NCBI GenBank assembly: GCA_017462505.1
Contig: JAFTQY010000065.1
Location: forward strand, 1 to 11,290
Source: Clostridia bacterium
GTDB lineage: Bacteria > Bacillota_A > Clostridia > Christensenellales > Borkfalkiaceae
Direction of reading: 5' to 3'
DNA length: 11,290 nt
Every line of letters starts with the position of its first letter. The first letter of the stretch is position 1. The translations under genes were made by a program, and so were the position numbers. Below are positions 1 through 6,656 of this stretch, in pieces. The notes beneath the pieces are model-generated. The model did not search any database and was not told where the DNA came from. It saw only the letters and a list, made by a program, of their open reading frames with translations.

Positions 1-161
1 CTTTCCCCTACCAAGCCGAACGTTTCCCCTTGGCGAATGTCGAGGTTGATTTCTTCCACGGCGTGGAGCACGGGGCGCGTGCGAGAAAACAGCGAGGACT
101 TTGCAAGCGGGAAATATTTCTTTAACCCCTTAATGGACAACAAGTTTTTTGTGCTCGGCAC
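1..161 (-). CDS. oppF: OppF-type peptide ABC transporter ATPase, N-terminal fragment
   Basis: This is the second ATP-binding subunit of the peptide importer and would pair with the OppD-type ATPase to drive uptake. Only about 53 codons are in the window. Translation from a GTG at 161-159 gives an N-terminus containing LKKYFPL, VLHAVEEINLDI and GETFGLVGES, the last being the start of a Walker A loop cut by the window edge. The family normally has the insertion after KYFP seen here (LAKSSLFSRTRP). The GTG start is chosen because a GGAGG lies at 175-171, nine bases upstream; TTG codons at 143 and 140 are weaker alternatives. The start overlaps the end of the OppD gene by 32 bases in another frame, which suggests translational coupling. 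Fold and family are clear from the motifs; substrate is unknown. Confidence 0.88.
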   Translation of the reverse strand, partial: MPSTKNLLSIKGLKKYFPLAKSSLFSRTRPVLHAVEEINLDIRQGETFGLVGE

Positions 162-1167
162 TTCTGCGCTCCTCCTTTTTTGGATAAAAACAACGGACGG
201 TGTGCTGATACACGCCGTTTTCGGACGGCACGGAAAAAAGCGGCGGCTCTTCCGCGATACATTTTTCCGTGCGGTATTTGCACCTGGGCGCAAATTTGCA
301 GCCCTTGGGCAGTTCAAACGGCGAAGGTACGCTCCCGTGGATACTTTCTAAGCGTTTGCCCGCGTGTTTGGCGTTTGGCGCGGAGCGTAACAGCCCCTCG
401 GTATAGGGGTGAGAATGGGCGTGTTTTTTAAAAAGGACGGGGGCAGGTACGCGTTCAACGACCTGACCGCAGTACATGACGGCGACGTCGTCCGCCACTT
501 CGCCCACTACGCCCAGATCGTGGGTGATAAACAAAATCGCCGTGCCGTTTCCCGCCTGCAATTCTTTCATGAGCTGTAAAATTTGCGCCTGTATCGTCAC
601 GTCGAGCGCCGTCGTCGGCTCGTCCGCGATCAAAATTTTCGGGCGGCAGGAAAGAGCCATGGCGATCATGACCCGCTGTCGCATTCCCCCCGAAAGGTGG
701 TGCGGATATCCCTTTAACACCCGTTTGGGGTTTTGGATATGCACGGCGGCAAGCATTTTTTCCGCCTCCTCCCGTGCCTGTTTTTTGCGCATATTGCGGT
801 GGATCTCAAACGGCTCGCAAAGCTGTTTTTCGATACTGAGTACGGGGTTGAGCGCGGTCATCGGCTCTTGGAAGATCATCGAGATCTTATTGCCGCGGAT
901 CGCGCGCATTTTTTCGGGCGAAAGAGCGGTGAGATCCACCCGATTTTCGCCCTCGTCGAAGTATATCCCCCCGCTTTCGATATAACCGTTGTCGTCCAAC
1001 AGGCGCAAAACGCTCATTGCGGAAACGCTTTTTCCCGACCCCGATTCCCCAACGAGCGCGAGCGTTTTGCCCGCCTCCAAGGAAAAGGAGACGCCGTTTA
1101 CCGCGCGCACCGTGCCGCGACGGGTTTTAAAACAGGTATGCAGATCATTGACTTCTAATAAGGGCAT
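130..1167 (-). CDS. oppD: OppD/DppD-type peptide ABC transporter ATPase
   Basis: This cytoplasmic subunit hydrolyses ATP to power peptide import through the two permeases. The 345-residue length is normal for the family. Visible motifs are Walker A GESGSGKS (40-47), Q-loop Gln100 in [11 protein letters not shown], signature LSGGMRQR (158-165), Walker B ILIADE (178-183) and the switch His216. The C-terminal extension typical of peptide importers is present, with four cysteines at 290, 296, 303 and 326. In a characterised mycobacterial OppD this kind of cysteine set binds an iron-sulfur cluster; that role here is inferred. The ATG at 1167 is preceded by AAAGGAGT at good spacing. The gene follows the OppC-type permease after a 137-base gap and overlaps the OppF-type gene by 32 bases. 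Substrate (di- or oligopeptide) cannot be told from the sequence. Confidence 0.95.
   Translation of the reverse strand: MPLLEVNDLHTCFKTRRGTVRAVNGVSFSLEAGKTLALVGESGSGKSVSAMSVLRLLDDNGYIESGGIYFDEGENRVDLTALSPEKMRAIRGNKISMIFQEPMTALNPVLSIEKQLCEPFEIHRNMRKKQAREEAEKMLAAVHIQNPKRVLKGYPHHLSGGMRQRVMIAMALSCRPKILIADEPTTALDVTIQAQILQLMKELQAGNGTAILFITHDLGVVGEVADDVAVMYCGQVVERVPAPVLFKKHAHSHPYTEGLLRSAPNAKHAGKRLESIHGSVPSPFELPKGCKFAPRCKYRTEKCIAEEPPLFSVPSENGVYQHTVRCFYPKKEERRSAEHKKLVVH
171..175 (-). promoter_or_regulatory. Shine-Dalgarno site that sets the OppF start
   Basis: On the minus strand the bases AAAAAGGAGG end at 171, nine bases before a GTG codon at 161-159. The site lies inside the 3' end of the upstream ATPase gene. 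It is the reason for preferring the GTG over later TTG codons. Confidence 0.7.
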
Positions 1168-1219
1168 AATTTACTCCTTTATACGGGTTAAAAACGACGG
1201 AGAAGGGTTGCAGATTCGC

Positions 1220-1237
1220 GCAAAACACGGGTTTTGC
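1220..1237 (-). other. Small hairpin in the permease-ATPase gap
   Basis: The 137-base space between the OppC-type and OppD-type genes is the only wide gap between genes of this operon. It contains a perfect 7-bp inverted repeat, GCAAAAC and GTTTTGC, around a 4-base loop. No T-run follows on either strand, so it is not a standard terminator. It may mark an mRNA processing or stability site; this is a guess. I see no convincing promoter or small gene in the rest of the gap. Confidence 0.4.
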
Positions 1238-1304
1238 CCGACGGGAGCGTACTGAGCTGTACGTGACCGAGGGCAAGTTCCGTTTTTGCGATGAAGATGC
1301 GCCC

Positions 1305-3245
1305 TTATACGTCGTTTTTCGGATCAAGGGCGTCGCGCAGAGCGTCGCCGATCACGTTAATACAGATCACCGCCAACGACAAAAACAGCGCGGGAAACAA
1401 CCATTGCCACCAGTAATTTTGTATCACTACGCTACTGTTACTACCCGTGAGCATGTTTCCCCAAGTGGGGCGGGGCTGTTGCACCCCAAAGCCGAGATAG
1501 GACAGCGAGGATTCCGTCAACAAACATCCCGCAAAATCGAGCGTGGCGCTGACTAAAATGACCGAAATAACGTTGGGCAGGACGTGCCGAAAGGCGATTT
1601 TTCCCTCCCGTACCCCCATGGCGCGCGCCGCCGTGACAAATTCCTTTTCGCGTTCGGCAAGGACTTGACCGCGCACCATGCGCGCCAGCCCCGTCCACGA
1701 CAACGCGCCTAAAATCAGCATAATGATAAAAATGCGCATGGTTTCCGTGACGTTGTAGTTTTTGATGATTTGCGAAAGCAACATGGCAAAGGGCAAAAAC
1801 GGAATGGACGAAAAAATTTCGGTGATACGCATAAGCAACGTATCCACCGCGCCGCCGAAATACCCCGACACACACCCGATCAGCACCCCGATCGTGAGGG
1901 ACACCAAGACGGCGACGCTGCCGATCGTCAGCGTGGTTTTGCCGCCGTGAACGATCCGCGCGAACACGTCCCGACCCTTGCCGTCCGTGCCCATCAGATA
2001 CCCTTTTAGCCCCGCCTTTTCCACCAGTCTGCCGTCCCCGCCCACCACGTACGTTTGGAGCGAACCCGCAAACACGCGGGTATCCTCGCCGCGGACGCGG
2101 GATATCTTGCATTGACCGTAGGCGTTGTGCCCCCACGCGTACACGTTGCCGAGGTTCGTCACCCCGACAAAATGCCGCGTACCGCCGTCTAGGCAAGTAA
2201 AATATTCCCCCGCTTGCAGCGCGTGCAGAACGTTTTCGCCGTTTTCAAACGCGCCCGCCACCACCAAATCGTGATCGTCCGTGATCACCGCGATACACTT
2301 GCCGTCCGTCGCGATATCCAACCCCGTTTTGCTCTGCATATACTCGGCAAAATCGGGTTTTTTCCCCTCCCGTAGGCTGACTGCGCCGTAAAAGATGGGT
2401 TCTGCGCCCGTATAGATACTGCCGTCCGTTTTCAGGGCGATTGCCGCGGCGTTGGTAAAGGCGACCTTTCGCACGCCTGCAAGGGCGTGAAAGTTATCCA
2501 AATTGCGCACGGCGTTCATATTCCCCCATGCGTAGGCTCTGCCGTCCGCCGTGACAAGAGCGGTTGCCTGATACCCGCAAGCGATCTGTACAACCTCGTC
2601 CGCGTTTACCCCACCAAGCAAGCTTTCGTGCATGGGCAGAGAGCCGAGCACGCTTTCCGTGCCAAACTGACCGCAGCTGTTATCCCCCCAACAAACGATT
2701 TTGCCCGTCTTTGTAACGGCGGCGATATGGTCCTTGCCCGCGCTGGCGGCGACCACCCCTTCCTCGCGTACCGCGTCGGGGTATTTTTTGACGTTGACCT
2801 TTGTAAGGCGGTTTTTTGCGTTGCCCCAAACGAAGAGCTTGCCCTCGCCGTTGACCCCGACCGTGAAATCGGAAAAGCCGTCGATATGTTTCACGTTCTT
2901 TTTCAGGGCGCGCGGCGGCGAGCACAGGGAATAGCCGGGCGCAACGTTTTGCTGTAAGGGGTCGGTGTAATTGATGTCGAGGGGCAAAAACAGGGGCGCG
3001 ATAAACACGAATAAAAACAGCGCGATAAGAAAAATGAGGGCGGTCACCGCGCTCTTTTTACGGAAAAAGGCTTGGCGCAGAAGTCGGGAAGGGCTTTCGA
3101 TCTTTTCCGTTTCCGCACCTGCGGAAAGCGCGGAAAGTTCCTTTTTCGAGCCGAAAATTCCGCGTTTTATCCAACGGAAAAAGCGTTTGAACGCGGACAC
3201 GGTATGCCCCCAAGCACGTTTTATGATATTCTTTTCCGATTGCAT
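1305..3245 (-). CDS. oppC: OppC-type peptide permease with an inserted RCC1-like beta-propeller
   Basis: This is one of the two membrane subunits of the peptide importer. At 646 residues it is about twice the usual OppC length of about 300. Residues 1-50 are a basic and polar cytoplasmic tail. RLLRQAFFRKKSAV (54-67) leads into TM1 (about 66-88), as in normal OppC. The conserved segment GTDGKGRDVFARIVHG appears only at 419-434; in ordinary OppC it comes a few tens of residues after TM1. It is followed by the permease core with about five TM helices and the ATPase-contact EAA loop (about 520-558, AARAMGVREGKI, RHVLPN). Between the two parts, residues about 104-415 form RCC1-like repeats. The loop between TM1 and TM2 is extracytoplasmic in this family, so the propeller should face outside. 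The start is 9 bases after the OppB-type stop. There is no frameshift; the reading frame is open throughout. Confidence 0.93.
   Translation of the reverse strand: MQSEKNIIKRAWGHTVSAFKRFFRWIKRGIFGSKKELSALSAGAETEKIESPSRLLRQAFFRKKSAVTALIFLIALFLFVFIAPLFLPLDINYTDPLQQNVAPGYSLCSPPRALKKNVKHIDGFSDFTVGVNGEGKLFVWGNAKNRLTKVNVKKYPDAVREEGVVAASAGKDHIAAVTKTGKIVCWGDNSCGQFGTESVLGSLPMHESLLGGVNADEVVQIACGYQATALVTADGRAYAWGNMNAVRNLDNFHALAGVRKVAFTNAAAIALKTDGSIYTGAEPIFYGAVSLREGKKPDFAEYMQSKTGLDIATDGKCIAVITDDHDLVVAGAFENGENVLHALQAGEYFTCLDGGTRHFVGVTNLGNVYAWGHNAYGQCKISRVRGEDTRVFAGSLQTYVVGGDGRLVEKAGLKGYLMGTDGKGRDVFARIVHGGKTTLTIGSVAVLVSLTIGVLIGCVSGYFGGAVDTLLMRITEIFSSIPFLPFAMLLSQIIKNYNVTETMRIFIIMLILGALSWTGLARMVRGQVLAEREKEFVTAARAMGVREGKIAFRHVLPNVISVILVSATLDFAGCLLTESSLSYLGFGVQQPRPTWGNMLTGSNSSVVIQNYWWQWLFPALFLSLAVICINVIGDALRDALDPKNDV
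2001..2936 (-). other. RCC1-like seven-repeat domain inside the OppC-type permease
   Basis: Seven related units can be picked out by the pattern of small or hydrophobic residues, then V-T-x-x-G-x-hydrophobic-Y-x-W-G. They centre on residues 127-142 (LFVWGN), 169-195 (KIVCWGDNSCGQFG), 223-242 (RAYAWGN), 263-282 (SIYTGAE), 312-331 (LVVAGA, degenerate), 352-378 (NVYAWGHNAYGQ) and 393-412 (GRLVEKAG, degenerate). Four units keep the WG pair and two keep the N-x-x-GQ tail that is diagnostic of RCC1 repeats. Seven blades is the usual number for RCC1 and BLIP-II propellers. Known RCC1 propellers bind proteins or nucleosomes; what this one binds is not evident. The blade borders are approximate and were judged by eye. 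Confidence 0.85.
2530..2550. repeat. Copy 1 of a 21-nt exact repeat shared with the binding-protein gene
   Basis: The plus-strand string beginning GCGTAGGCTCTG is identical over 21 bases to 6261-6281. On the coding strand both copies are in the same codon phase and encode ADGRAYA. Here it lies in the third RCC1-like repeat of the OppC-type permease. Confidence 0.9.
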
Positions 3246-3254
3246 ACTCCCCCC

Positions 3255-4271
3255 CTATTTCCCGACGCGGATACGCGGATCGACAAGCCCGTACGCCAGA
3301 TCGACGAGTAAATTTCCCACGAGCGCGAGCAGGATATAAAACATCTGCATTGCCAACACGATCTCGTTGTCGTTTGCCGTCAGCGCGTCGAAATACACCT
3401 TGCCGATGCCGTTGATCCCAAAAATATTTTCGATCATGATCGAGCCCGAAAAAATGCCGAGCAACCACCCGATCAAAAGCGCGACGATGGGAATGAGCGC
3501 ATTCCGCCATGCGTGCGAGCGCACTACCCGTCCCTCGCGCAAGCCCTTTGCGCGCGCCGTGCGGATACAGTCCAGCCTGAGCGCGTCGAGCATTGCCGCT
3601 CGGACGTATCTGGTCATTCCGCCCAGCGAACAAAAAGTCATCACGATCAGCGGCAAAGCGAAGTGGTAAAGCTTATCTAAAAACGCCCGAAAGCCCGTAT
3701 AATCTCTACCCACCGAGCTCATACCCGACACAGGGAAGATATCGAGCTTGACGGCGAAAAGCCAAATAAACAAGATCGCCGTGATAAAGACGGGCATACT
3801 GTACCCTACGATCGTGCCGACCTGTACCGCAAAATCCCGCCGACTGCCCTTTTTTCTTGCGCAGAATATCCCCAGCGGCATGGTGATAGAAAGGGCGGCA
3901 AACGCGACGAAGATATTTAAGAACACGGTGTTTTGCAAGGGTTCTTTGATGACCTGCGCGACGGGTTTTCCGTACGCTACGGACGTACCGAGATTGCCTT
4001 GCAAAAGCCCGTTAAACGAGCCGTCGTAAAAGGACGTCAAGCCCATCCAGCGCAGATACCGCGTGAACAGATTGCCGTCCAAGCCCAACCGACGTTGCCA
4101 GTAAAGATACCGTTCCGCATATATTAAATTTTTATTAGCGGCGATTTCTTGCATCGCCATATCCGCCGCTTTGTCCGCGGGTAGCATGTTGTAGACGGCG
4201 AACACCAAAAAGGAAAGCACGGATAGTACCAAGAGTAAATACAGCGCCCGCCGAAGAATATAGTTTGCCAT
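3255..4271 (-). CDS. oppB: OppB/DppB-type peptide ABC transporter permease
   Basis: This 338-residue membrane protein would form the translocation channel together with the OppC-type subunit. It has the typical start MANYILRRALYLLLVLSVLSF with TM1 at about 10-29. An extracytoplasmic region (about 30-115) includes RYLRWMG and LQGNLGTS, and about five further helices follow. The ATPase-docking EAA loop is at about 234-261 (TARAKGLREGRV, HAWRNALIP), and the family-typical end LVDLAYGLVDPRIR is at 322-335. Length and layout are ordinary. The ATG at 4271 is preceded by a G-rich AGGGGGAT site. It begins 38 bases after the binding-protein stop, and its own stop is 9 bases before the next permease, so it is surely co-transcribed. 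In contrast with its partner permease, it carries no insertion. Confidence 0.95.
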   Translation of the reverse strand: MANYILRRALYLLLVLSVLSFLVFAVYNMLPADKAADMAMQEIAANKNLIYAERYLYWQRRLGLDGNLFTRYLRWMGLTSFYDGSFNGLLQGNLGTSVAYGKPVAQVIKEPLQNTVFLNIFVAFAALSITMPLGIFCARKKGSRRDFAVQVGTIVGYSMPVFITAILFIWLFAVKLDIFPVSGMSSVGRDYTGFRAFLDKLYHFALPLIVMTFCSLGGMTRYVRAAMLDALRLDCIRTARAKGLREGRVVRSHAWRNALIPIVALLIGWLLGIFSGSIMIENIFGINGIGKVYFDALTANDNEIVLAMQMFYILLALVGNLLVDLAYGLVDPRIRVGK

Positions 4272-4309
4272 GATGATCCCCCTTTTTTACGTTCGTCGCG
4301 ACCCGTTCC

Positions 4310-6487
4310 CTATCCTTTGTGCAAAAAATCGGCGCTATCGCGTAAAAAGTTCGTACTGTAATTGTCGTATTTTTCGGGATCGATCGTCCACGATAACGAC
4401 TGATCGTACGCCGCGCCCGTAAAGCCCGTCGCAAAATTCACCGCGCCGTATCTCGCCCGCGTAAACCCGTAGGCGGGCATTTGGCAATATTCGCCGTACA
4501 GCGCCGAGTTCATATTTCCCGAAGTATAGGTTAGATACGCGCCGAGCTTTGCGCCTGCGTTCGGGTTGTTTTGCCAAGCGGTGATCAGCTGATCGGTCAC
4601 GGGGTTGGGCTGTGTGCCCATCCAGTTGATGACGAGGGGCATATAATATTCCCCGTCCACCTTTACCGTCTTATAACGGTTGTCCGTGGCGGCAAACGTC
4701 AAATTGTTGTACGTTTTTTCGTAGCCCGACAGCTTTTTATAACGCACCCCGCCCCGCGTTTCGTCGTACGCGCTACCGTCCGCGTTGTATACCCAACCGC
4801 CCGCGATCAATTCCTCTTTCGCGCGATCGACGCTGTACGGATATTTGTTGAGCTTTATGCGGTCCTTGACCGCCAAATACGCGTCCAAGCCCGCGTGATA
4901 AGGGGCGTGCACCACCCCGCCGTAGCCGCCCGTGAACGTCTGCGCGAACTCGTCGCGGTCGATCGTGTGCATAACCGCTCGGCGAACCTCGGCAAACTGC
5001 GTAGGTCCAAAATCGCATCGAAAAGCGAGCTTGCCATACCCTGCGCGGTCGTAATGCGTTTCCTTGAAACGGACGTTATCGACCACGGAAAGCGCGGCTT
5101 TGGTTTCCTCGCCGCCCGTTACCCCCGCAAGCACGTCCACCCGCCCTTTCGTCAGCTGGTCGAGTTGGGTTTCGGAAATGATCTTCACGTAGGATATCCG
5201 CTCGATCGTCGGCTTGCCGCGATAATCCCCTTTATACAGGGGATTTATACGCAAGGTCGCGACACGGGTAGCCCCGTCGTAGCTTTCCACCACGTACGGA
5301 CCGCTGTACGGAAAGGCGTTTTTATCCAAATTTGCAAGGTTGCGCTTGATCGTATCCGCCATGACGTACGCCGTTACGCCGCCCCTCTCTGTACTCTCGT
5401 AAAAACCGCGCTCGATATACGAGCCCTGCCCGTCGTCCTTGATCGCAAAATCCCCCAAATACAACGCCGTCGGCAAGGGGGAAAACGAGCCGTACGCGAT
5501 CGCGTAATAATAATCGGCGTATTCCTTTTTCACGGTAACGGAAAAGGTGGTTTCATCCAGCAGCCGCACCCCTGTAAAGGGTACTGGCTCGCCGTCGCCG
5601 ACGTAGGCGTTAAAATCTTCATAGCCGACCAACGTCAAGCCGCTCGCGTCCCCGCCGCCCGCCGCGCGCATGACCTTGCTACTGCCGACAAGCAAGCCGA
5701 CAAGATAGTTTTCCGCGCGAATAGGACTGCCGTCCGAAAACACCAAATCATCCGCGATCTGTATGGTAAACGTCCGCGTGCCGTCGGGGTTGCTTTCGTC
5801 CGTGTGCGCACGCAAAATATCCCCGTCCGCCCACGCGTACACCCCACCCATGTCCGTAACGACGGTGGAATAACCGCTGGTCAGCTCCTGAATATCCAAA
5901 TCGGACGCGCCCGCCGCAGACTTACCGAACGCGGCGTTTCGAAACGCGCCCGACAGCTCGGTAATACTACCCAAAATAACGGAATTTCCCTCCGTCACGG
6001 TCGCCCCGACGATCGCGCTCGCCACGTCGTAGTACGGGGTGGTTTTCAATTCGTCGATCTTCGCGTTGTAGATATCGTAATAGCGGTTGGAATAGAGCGG
6101 CACTTCGGGCACGAGCCAGTTCCAGCGTTGAATAAACAAGCGCCACCACTCGTTATACGCGTCCGTCGCCGTGGGAAAGGCAGTCGTCGGGCGGGCGTTG
6201 TACACCATCGCCATCGATAGAAAATCCATGCCCAGCTCGTATTCTCTGCCGTCCACGGTGGCGTAGGCTCTGCCGTCCGCCCCCTCGCGGACGGTATCCA
6301 AGCTGACTTTATCCCCGATCGCCGCGTACACGCTGTCGTAGTTTTCGCGGTATACCACGTCGGGGAGCACGTCCGCTCCGCTTGCCTTGCGGCAAGCCGT
6401 AAAGGTAAACGCCGTCCCTACCGTCAACGCCGTGATCAGTAACGCAAACGCCCTGTTGCGGCTGAAAATTTCCGTTTTTTTCTTCAT
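4310..6487 (-). CDS. Family-5 peptide-binding lipoprotein with a permuted-looking layout
   Basis: This is the substrate-binding component (OppA/DppA type) of the importer, anchored outside the membrane by lipid. Residues are counted from the TTG at 6493; the ATG at 6487 is residue 3 and is used as the start, although neither codon has a clear Shine-Dalgarno site. A signal peptide ends in FTFTAC, with Cys34 the probable lipidated residue. Family-5 signatures follow: LVFSDGSPIRAENY (250-263), FPYSGPYVVESY (394-405), INPLYKGDYRGKP (416-428), RRAVMHTIDRDEF (504-516) and SVDRAKEELIAGGW (554-567). About 130 residues precede the usual N-terminal part of the fold. They include VPEVPLYSNRYYDIYN (128-143), which looks like the segment normally found near the C-terminus. 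At 727 residues it exceeds the usual 500-600. It is the first gene of the five-gene operon. Confidence 0.9.
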   Translation of the reverse strand: MKKKTEIFSRNRAFALLITALTVGTAFTFTACRKASGADVLPDVVYRENYDSVYAAIGDKVSLDTVREGADGRAYATVDGREYELGMDFLSMAMVYNARPTTAFPTATDAYNEWWRLFIQRWNWLVPEVPLYSNRYYDIYNAKIDELKTTPYYDVASAIVGATVTEGNSVILGSITELSGAFRNAAFGKSAAGASDLDIQELTSGYSTVVTDMGGVYAWADGDILRAHTDESNPDGTRTFTIQIADDLVFSDGSPIRAENYLVGLLVGSSKVMRAAGGGDASGLTLVGYEDFNAYVGDGEPVPFTGVRLLDETTFSVTVKKEYADYYYAIAYGSFSPLPTALYLGDFAIKDDGQGSYIERGFYESTERGGVTAYVMADTIKRNLANLDKNAFPYSGPYVVESYDGATRVATLRINPLYKGDYRGKPTIERISYVKIISETQLDQLTKGRVDVLAGVTGGEETKAALSVVDNVRFKETHYDRAGYGKLAFRCDFGPTQFAEVRRAVMHTIDRDEFAQTFTGGYGGVVHAPYHAGLDAYLAVKDRIKLNKYPYSVDRAKEELIAGGWVYNADGSAYDETRGGVRYKKLSGYEKTYNNLTFAATDNRYKTVKVDGEYYMPLVINWMGTQPNPVTDQLITAWQNNPNAGAKLGAYLTYTSGNMNSALYGEYCQMPAYGFTRARYGAVNFATGFTGAAYDQSLSWTIDPEKYDNYSTNFLRDSADFLHKG
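6261..6281. repeat. Copy 2 of a 21-nt exact repeat shared with the permease gene
   Basis: This is identical to 2530-2550 and in the same codon phase, encoding ADGRAYA at residues 72-78 of the binding lipoprotein. It lies in the unusual N-terminal extension, close to a second DGREYE segment. Confidence 0.9.
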
Positions 6488-6552
6488 ATTCAATATTGTG
6501 GAACAAGGCGGGCTTTTTTATCCGCGACGGCGGCGGAAATCGCGAAAAATAC

Positions 6553-6582
6553 TTGACGAGAGGGCGGGCGGCGTGGTATACT
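6553..6582 (+). promoter_or_regulatory. Sigma-70-type promoter with extended -10 for metY-metA
   Basis: A -35 box TTGACG (6553-6558) is followed after 18 bases by a -10 box TATACT (6577-6582). The TG at 6574-6575, one base upstream of the -10 box, makes an extended -10. Transcription would begin near 6589, giving a leader of about 68 bases before metY. That is too short for a SAM (S-box) riboswitch or a T-box. The same intergenic space must hold the promoter of the divergent importer operon, but I find no convincing one on the minus strand. Confidence 0.8.
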
Positions 6583-6612
6583 TTACTTGTTAGTGAATTT
6601 TATGAAAGCCGC

Positions 6613-6632
6613 GCGGACGTTTGCGGACGTTT
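6613..6632 (+). repeat. Tandem 10-bp direct repeat in the metY leader
   Basis: GCGGACGTTT occurs twice back to back with no mismatch, starting about 24 bases after the predicted transcription start and ending 14 bases before the metY ribosome site. It could be a regulator-binding site or a chance duplication. No regulator is encoded in the window. Confidence 0.6.
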
Positions 6633-6645
6633 ATTGCACGCGCGC

Positions 6646-6651
6646 AAGGAG
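6646..6651 (+). promoter_or_regulatory. Shine-Dalgarno site that sets the metY start
   Basis: AAGGAG lies five bases before the ATG at 6657. This decides against the upstream in-frame TTG at 6621, which would add 12 residues unlike the family. Confidence 0.85.
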
Positions 6652-6656
6652 ATTTT

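Noticed and set aside
1145..1327. A 60-codon minus-strand ORF bridging the OppC-OppD gap
   Set aside because: It overlaps both flanking genes in another frame, lacks a ribosome site and resembles no known family.
1305..3245. The possibility that the long permease is two genes fused by a sequencing or assembly error
   Set aside because: TM1 and the downstream permease core belong to one OppC split by the propeller, all in one frame. An accidental join would not place an intact domain between two halves of one protein.
4571..6220. A 549-codon open frame on the plus strand across the binding-protein gene
   Set aside because: It is antisense to a gene with clear family-5 motifs. Its translation is Arg/His/Val-rich with no recognisable domain, typical of a shadow frame in this composition.
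6494..6552. A promoter for the importer operon on the minus strand
   Set aside because: I found only partial matches (for example GATAAA near 6516-6521) with no matching -35 box at suitable spacing, so I do not report one.
6583..6656. A SAM riboswitch or T-box in front of metY
   Set aside because: Only about 68 bases lie between the predicted transcription start and the ATG, with no terminator stem and no T-box-like sequence.
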